Part shown: positions 7,902 to 10,828 of the stretch, in pieces
Numbering within the stretch: the stretch's first letter is position 1
How the letters are laid out: every line of letters begins with the position of its first letter
Assembly (NCBI GenBank): GCA_027065935.1
Contig: JAMONI010000206.1
Coordinates: forward strand, 1 to 10,828
DNA length: 10,828 bases
Direction: 5' to 3'
Source of the DNA: Flavobacteriales bacterium
Lineage (GTDB): Bacteria; Bacteroidota; Bacteroidia; Flavobacteriales; Flavobacteriaceae
Notes under the pieces: model-generated
The model's input: the letters and a program-made list of their open reading frames with translations, nothing else
Databases searched by the model: none
Told to the model about the DNA's origin: nothing
Translations under genes and position numbers: made by a program

Positions 7902-8339
7902 ATGGAGCGTGACGATGCCTACTACATGCAAATAGCCTTGCAAGAAGCCGAGAAAGCCTTGGACGAAGGCGAGATTCCCGTAGGCGCCGTGGTGGTTTGT
8001 CACGATAAAATCGTAGCCAAAGCCCACAACCAGACCGAACGGCTCAACGATGCCACCGCCCACGCCGAAATGCTGGCATTGACCGCAGCCATGCACGCCA
8101 TCGGAGCCAAATACCTGACCGAATGCACGTTATACGTTACGCTGGAACCCTGTCAAATGTGTTCCGGCGCCATGTATTGGGCCAAGCTAAAAAAAGTGGT
8201 GTACGGTGCTTCCGACCCGCTGAGAGGTTACGCGCACTTGGGTTGCCCCTTACATCCCAAAACACAAGTGGTACGGGGCGTCCTTGCCGAACGTTCGGAA
8301 AATTTGGTCAAAACGTTTTTTCAAAAAATAAGACGATAA
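7902..8339 (+). CDS. tadA: tRNA-specific adenosine deaminase
   Basis: Deaminates adenosine 34 to inosine in the anticodon of tRNA-Arg(ACG), which lets that tRNA read several CGN codons; usually essential in bacteria. The 145 residues carry the cytidine/deoxycytidylate deaminase zinc motif: His54-Ala-Glu56 (HAE, with Glu56 as proton shuttle) and Pro83-Cys84-x-x-Cys87 (PCQMC), so zinc ligands are His54, Cys84 and Cys87. EIPVGAVVV (24-32), HNQTERLNDATAHAE (42-56) and YGASDPLRG (101-109) also match TadA, as does the length. Guanine deaminase is related, but these motifs favour TadA. The ATG starts one base after the TGA of the sugar transferase, so this housekeeping gene is probably cotranscribed with the polysaccharide genes. 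No separate promoter box is seen. Confidence 0.96.
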   Translation: MERDDAYYMQIALQEAEKALDEGEIPVGAVVVCHDKIVAKAHNQTERLNDATAHAEMLALTAAMHAIGAKYLTECTLYVTLEPCQMCSGAMYWAKLKKVVYGASDPLRGYAHLGCPLHPKTQVVRGVLAERSENLVKTFFQKIRR

Positions 8340-8381
8340 CGGGCAATGCGTTAAGGCCGTAAGGCATTAAAAAAAATGTAG

Positions 8382-8389
8382 TATATTTG
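8382..8389 (+). promoter_or_regulatory. -7 promoter box (TATATTTG) for the HU-family gene
   Basis: TATATTTG is an exact TAnnTTTG match, identical to the box at 135-142, and ends 19 bases before the ATG at 8409. The leader is AT-rich with no Shine-Dalgarno sequence. No TTG is found 17-23 bases upstream. The imperfect inverted repeat AATGCGTT (8345-8352) / AAGGCATT (8361-8368) lies just before it, without a T tract after it. Confidence 0.6.
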
Positions 8390-8408
8390 TGAGCTAAAAA
8401 ATTGAGTC

Positions 8409-8696
8409 ATGACAAAAGCAGATTTGGTACAAAAAATAGCAGACAAAACAGGATTGGACAAAAAAGACGTCCAAAAAACCGTAGAATTATTCATGGAAGA
8501 AATTAAACACGCGCTGAAAAATGGAGAAAACGTTTACCTGCGTGGATTCGGAAGTTTCATTACCAAGTATCGCGCTCGTAAAGTGGCAAGAAATATTTCC
8601 AAAAATACTTCCGTCATCGTGCCGGAACATTACATCCCGGCCTTTAAACCCTCACGAAAATTTGTGGATTTAGTAAAAAATAACGTAAAACCTTGA
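8409..8696 (+). CDS. HU/IHF-family DNA-binding protein
   Basis: A small basic nucleoid protein that would bind and bend DNA as a dimer. The 95 residues fit the HU/IHF fold. Two N-terminal helices (MTKADLVQKIADKTGL and KKDVQKTVELFMEEIKHALK) are followed by the signature YLRGFGSF at 43-50. A beta arm follows, and the C-terminal helix is AFKPSRKFVDLVKN (78-91). The arm reads ARNISKNTSVIVPEH at about 60-74, so residue 63, where HU and IHF usually have the DNA-intercalating proline of RNPxT, is isoleucine. I recall RNISKN-type arms from other Bacteroidota proteins of this group, so this looks like a lineage trait, not damage. Length is near the usual 90-95. A promoter-like box precedes it, and a 31-codon basic ORF starts four bases after its stop, so both are probably on one transcript. 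Whether it acts more like HU or IHF cannot be told. Confidence 0.95.
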   Translation: MTKADLVQKIADKTGLDKKDVQKTVELFMEEIKHALKNGENVYLRGFGSFITKYRARKVARNISKNTSVIVPEHYIPAFKPSRKFVDLVKNNVKP

Positions 8697-8700
8697 TATT

Positions 8701-8796
8701 ATGCCCAGCGGAAAAAAAAGAAAAAGAAAAAAAATAGCTACGCATAAGCGAAAAAAGAGAAGCAGACTCAACCGGCACAAAAAGAAGAAAAAGTAG
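8701..8796 (+). CDS. 31-residue Lys/Arg-rich protein, possibly ribosome-associated
   Basis: The ATG at 8701 opens a 31-codon frame ending at TAG 8794-8796. It begins MPSGKKRKRKKIATHKRKKR and ends in five lysines. Over half the residues are Lys or Arg, and there are no acidic residues. It starts four bases after the HU-family stop, which suggests translational coupling. From memory, near-identical short proteins with the same MPSGKKRKR start and an ATHKRKKR core occur in other Bacteroidota between the HU-type gene and rng; that would make it a real gene. The spacing of basic residues in the KIATHKRKKR part resembles the C-terminal domain of mitochondrial mS38 (AURKAIP1/COX24) and actinobacterial bS22, small proteins embedded in rRNA. 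Binding to rRNA or another nucleic acid is therefore a plausible inference, not shown here. The frame contains two runs of eight A's, where polymerase slippage could occur. Confidence 0.75.
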   Translation: MPSGKKRKRKKIATHKRKKRSRLNRHKKKKK

Positions 8797-8813
8797 CATC
8801 AACGCTGCTTTTT
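8788..8813 (+). terminator. Intrinsic terminator overlapping the stop of the 31-codon gene
   Basis: AAAAAGTAGC (8788-8797) pairs with GCTGCTTTTT (8804-8813) around the loop ATCAAC, with a GTAGC/GCTGC core containing one T-G pair. The 3' arm is itself the T tract, followed by CATTTTA. The 5' arm includes the last lysine codons and the TAG stop. It would end or attenuate the HU/small-ORF transcript ahead of rng. The core stem is only five pairs, so read-through into rng is likely. Confidence 0.55.
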
Positions 8814-8880
8814 CATTTTAGCCCTATTCGCTCTTTGACATTTTGACAAGCCAGTATTAACCGTAAAAAAAAATAGCATT

Positions 8881-10428
8881 ATGGGAATTGATTTAATTGT
8901 AAAATCAAGTCCCTCCGCCATAGATTTTGCCATCTTAAAAAACGGCAAATTAACCGAATTACACAGAGAAGAAATCGGTGCGAAATTCAATGTGGGCGAT
9001 ATATTTTTGGCTAAAACCGCCAAAGTTATGCCCGGGCTCAATGCCGCTTTTATCGACCTGAAAAGCAAAAAACACGGATTTCTTCACTACCACGATTTAG
9101 GACCGAATGTGCGTTCGTTATTGAAATTCGTCAAACAACTCAGAACTTCAAAAGGAAAAACCGACCATAAGCTCAGAGATTTTACCTTCGAACCCCCCAT
9201 TCCCAAAGACGGAACCATCAATCATGTACTTCAACAAGGACAACCCGTTTTGGTACAAGTGGTCAAAGAACCCATTTCCACCAAAGGCCCGCGCCTGACG
9301 TCGGAATTATCCATAGCGGGGCGTTATTTGGTATTGGTTCCGTTTAACGAAAGAATATTCGTGTCGGGAAAAATCGAAAACGAACGTGAAAAAAGCCGGC
9401 TCAAACGCCTGGCTTCAAGCATAAAACCCAAAAATTTCGGTCTTATCGTAAGAACCGCAGCGGAGGGAAAAAAAGTAGCCGAACTTGACAAAGACCTGCA
9501 AAACCTGATGTCACGATGGGAAGAAATGACCAAAAAAACGGCCAACTCTAGAAAACTTCCCGTGAAAGTATTGAGCGAATCCGGCAGAATCAAAGCCCTC
9601 TTGCGCGATTTGTTAAACGATACGTTTCAGTCCATAGTGGTGGACGATAAAAATCTCTTTAACGATATCGCGGAAACGGTCAGAGAAATCGCTCCCGGCA
9701 AAGAAAAAATCGTCAAGTTATACGTAGATTCGCTTCCCGTATTCGAAAAATACGATATCGAAAGACAAATCAAAACCTCTTTCGGCAAAACCGTATCGCT
9801 CGGAAAAGGAGCCTACCTGATCATCGAACATACCGAAGCCATGCACGTAATTGACGTCAACAGCGGTGTGTCCAAAGACAAAAACGCCGATCAGGAAAGC
9901 ACGGCTTTGGAAGTCAACCTCAAAGCGGCGGAAGAAATCGCACGGCAATTACGCTTGCGCGACATGGGAGGAATCATTATCGTGGATTTTATCGATATGA
10001 AGAAAAAGGAAAACCGGGACAAGCTCTATAAATTCCTCAAAGAACAAATGAGCGACGACCGTGCCAAGCACAAAATTCTTCCGCCCACCAAGTTCGGGCT
10101 TATCCAAATCACACGCCAACGTGTAAGACCCGAACGAAACATCAAAACCACCGAACCCGAACCGGGCAACGGAGAAGTGGAAGCACCCGTCAAACTATTG
10201 GAAAAAATTGAAAACGACCTGCAGGAAGTGATGAACGAAACCAAAGGAAAAGTCATTTTGGGCGTCCATCCTTTTATCGCTTCCTATCTGACTCAAGGAC
10301 TGTTTTCGTGGAAATGGAAAAAAATGTGGCAATACAAACGACGTTTGGACATCCAACCGAGACACGGATTCAGGTATTTGGAATACAGGTTTTTTGACAA
10401 AGAAGGCAACGAAGTGTATTTGGACTGA
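8881..10428 (+). CDS. rng: Ribonuclease E/G family endoribonuclease
   Basis: A single-strand-specific endoribonuclease that acts in rRNA 5' maturation and mRNA turnover in the cytoplasm. The 515 residues cover the catalytic half only. An N-terminal S1-like RNA-binding region (about 36-130) starts VGDIFLAKTAKVMPGLNAAFID and carries an insertion between GFLHYHDLG and GQPVLVQVVKE. TKGPRLTSELSIAGRYLVL (135-153) belongs to the 5' sensor/RNase-H-like region. The catalytic DNase-I-like domain has HVIDVNSG (322-329) and VDFIDM (368-373), placing the metal-binding aspartates at 325 and 372, equivalent to E. coli RNase E Asp303 and Asp346. ITRQRVRPE follows at 410-418. The CPxC zinc-link motif expected just after this is absent; the whole protein has no cysteine. 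There is no long C-terminal degradosome scaffold, so it is RNase G-like in length. ATG at 8881 opens the family start MGIDLIV. A strong terminator follows. Confidence 0.96.
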   Translation: MGIDLIVKSSPSAIDFAILKNGKLTELHREEIGAKFNVGDIFLAKTAKVMPGLNAAFIDLKSKKHGFLHYHDLGPNVRSLLKFVKQLRTSKGKTDHKLRDFTFEPPIPKDGTINHVLQQGQPVLVQVVKEPISTKGPRLTSELSIAGRYLVLVPFNERIFVSGKIENEREKSRLKRLASSIKPKNFGLIVRTAAEGKKVAELDKDLQNLMSRWEEMTKKTANSRKLPVKVLSESGRIKALLRDLLNDTFQSIVVDDKNLFNDIAETVREIAPGKEKIVKLYVDSLPVFEKYDIERQIKTSFGKTVSLGKGAYLIIEHTEAMHVIDVNSGVSKDKNADQESTALEVNLKAAEEIARQLRLRDMGGIIIVDFIDMKKKENRDKLYKFLKEQMSDDRAKHKILPPTKFGLIQITRQRVRPERNIKTTEPEPGNGEVEAPVKLLEKIENDLQEVMNETKGKVILGVHPFIASYLTQGLFSWKWKKMWQYKRRLDIQPRHGFRYLEYRFFDKEGNEVYLD

Positions 10429-10441
10429 CCATATAAACCGG

Positions 10442-10476
10442 AAAACCGCACCACTCAAGTGGTGCGGTTTTTTTTT
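10442..10476 (+). terminator. Strong intrinsic terminator after rng
   Basis: ACCGCACCAC (10445-10454) pairs perfectly with GTGGTGCGGT (10459-10468) around the loop TCAA. A further three A-T pairs lie outside, and an uninterrupted T run extends to 10476. It begins 14 bases after the rng stop. On the minus strand the stem is followed by four T's, so it may also serve the convergent gene that ends at 10494. Confidence 0.93.
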
Positions 10477-10493
10477 GTGCAACGAAAGGATGT

Positions 10494-10828
10494 TCACAAT
10501 TCGATATACTCGAAATAAATATTCGGAATCCCGTAGTCATCTACCGGACCGCCCATCCCGTAAAAACTCGAGCCGGTGATGGTGATTTGACCTAAATTAA
10601 CGGGAAAATTAAACGGCACAATATTGCCGCCGTTGTCCGATTCGCGCGTAACCGGCCCGATGGTTTCGTTTAAATTGCCGGTGGATACGGTTCTCTTTAT
10701 CGTATAAGTGGTCCCGGCGATTAAGGTTACGGGCGGAACGGACACATAACTGAATTGCGCACTGTCAAAACTGTGCGTTCCCGAATACAACACGCCCGAG
10801 TTGTCTTCAATCGCCATGTCGTAATTCA
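10494..10828 (-). CDS. C-terminal part of a probable secreted beta-sandwich protein (partial)
   Basis: A minus-strand reading frame is open from the right edge of the window to a TGA at 10494-10496. The visible 111 or so residues are the C terminus, and the start lies outside, so the internal Met at 10815-10817 should not be taken as the start. The sequence is low in charge and rich in Gly, Thr, Ser, Tyr and Val, with a repeated strand-turn pattern: NYDMAIEDNSGVLYSGT, then VTLIAGTTYTIKRTV, GQITITGSSFYG and a final IPNIYFEYIEL. The LxAGTTYTI phrase and overall pattern resemble extracellular beta-sandwich domains of the DUF4082 or Ig-like kind found in Bacteroidota lipoproteins and surface proteins. 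No type IX secretion C-terminal signal is evident. Family assignment is tentative; the frame itself is convincing and it ends facing the rng terminator. Confidence 0.65.
   Translation of the reverse strand, partial: NYDMAIEDNSGVLYSGTHSFDSAQFSYVSVPPVTLIAGTTYTIKRTVSTGNLNETIGPVTRESDNGGNIVPFNFPVNLGQITITGSSFYGMGGPVDDYGIPNIYFEYIEL

Noticed and set aside
8345..8368. Inverted repeat AATGCGTT / AAGGCATT after tadA as a terminator
   Set aside because: The stem has an internal G-G mismatch and is followed by A's and not T's on the plus strand, so it does not fit an intrinsic terminator.
1..10828. CRISPR array, insertion sequence, tRNA/rRNA gene, integrase or toxin-antitoxin pair
   Set aside because: I saw no regularly spaced repeats, terminal inverted repeats, transposase or integrase motifs, or tRNA-like cloverleaf. 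The gene set is ordinary housekeeping plus surface-glycan functions.

Overview
The window looks like chromosomal DNA from a member of the Bacteroidota, most likely class Flavobacteriia. Three things point there. A mevalonate-pathway kinase is present, which is typical of flavobacteria and not of Bacteroidia. Leaders are AT-rich without Shine-Dalgarno sequences, and matches to the Bacteroidota -7 promoter box TAnnTTTG sit just upstream of several genes. The HU-type gene / tiny basic ORF / RNase E/G order is also one I recall from this phylum. Genus cannot be decided from the sequence. All genes but the last run on the + strand and coding density is high; no stretch over 300 bases lacks a gene.

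Region 1 (1-2854): a short intergenic stretch, a membrane-anchored SIMPL-domain protein (166-900), mevalonate kinase (945-1886) and, 9 bases on, a UbiA-superfamily membrane protein (1896-2747). Mevalonate kinase supplies isoprenoid precursors. The UbiA-like protein has the fold signature but has lost several of the metal-binding acidic residues of that superfamily.

Region 2 (2855-8339): surface-polysaccharide genes. A Wzx-like flippase (2855-4087) is followed, after a 109-base gap with a promoter-like box, by UDP-glucose dehydrogenase (4197-5552), UDP-glucuronate decarboxylase (5537-6526, overlapping by 16 bases), a WcaJ-like polyprenyl-phosphate sugar-1-phosphate transferase (6530-7900) and tRNA adenosine deaminase tadA (7902-8339, one base downstream). 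Ugd and Uxs together convert UDP-glucose to UDP-glucuronate and then UDP-xylose. The phosphotransferase would start a glycan on undecaprenyl phosphate and the flippase would move the lipid-linked product across the inner membrane. No glycosyltransferase or polymerase is present, so the rest must be encoded elsewhere.

Region 3 (8340-10493): an HU/IHF-family protein (8409-8696), a 31-codon Lys/Arg-rich ORF (8701-8796) with a candidate terminator hairpin built over its stop codon, and ribonuclease E/G (8881-10428), closed by a very strong intrinsic terminator.

Region 4 (10494-10828, minus strand): the 3' end of a gene for a probable secreted or surface beta-rich protein, convergent with rng and cut by the window edge.

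I do not see a clear novel defence or mobile system. The best leads are the 31-residue basic protein, the degenerate UbiA homologue, and the lineage-type departures from textbook motifs in the RNase E/G and the HU protein.
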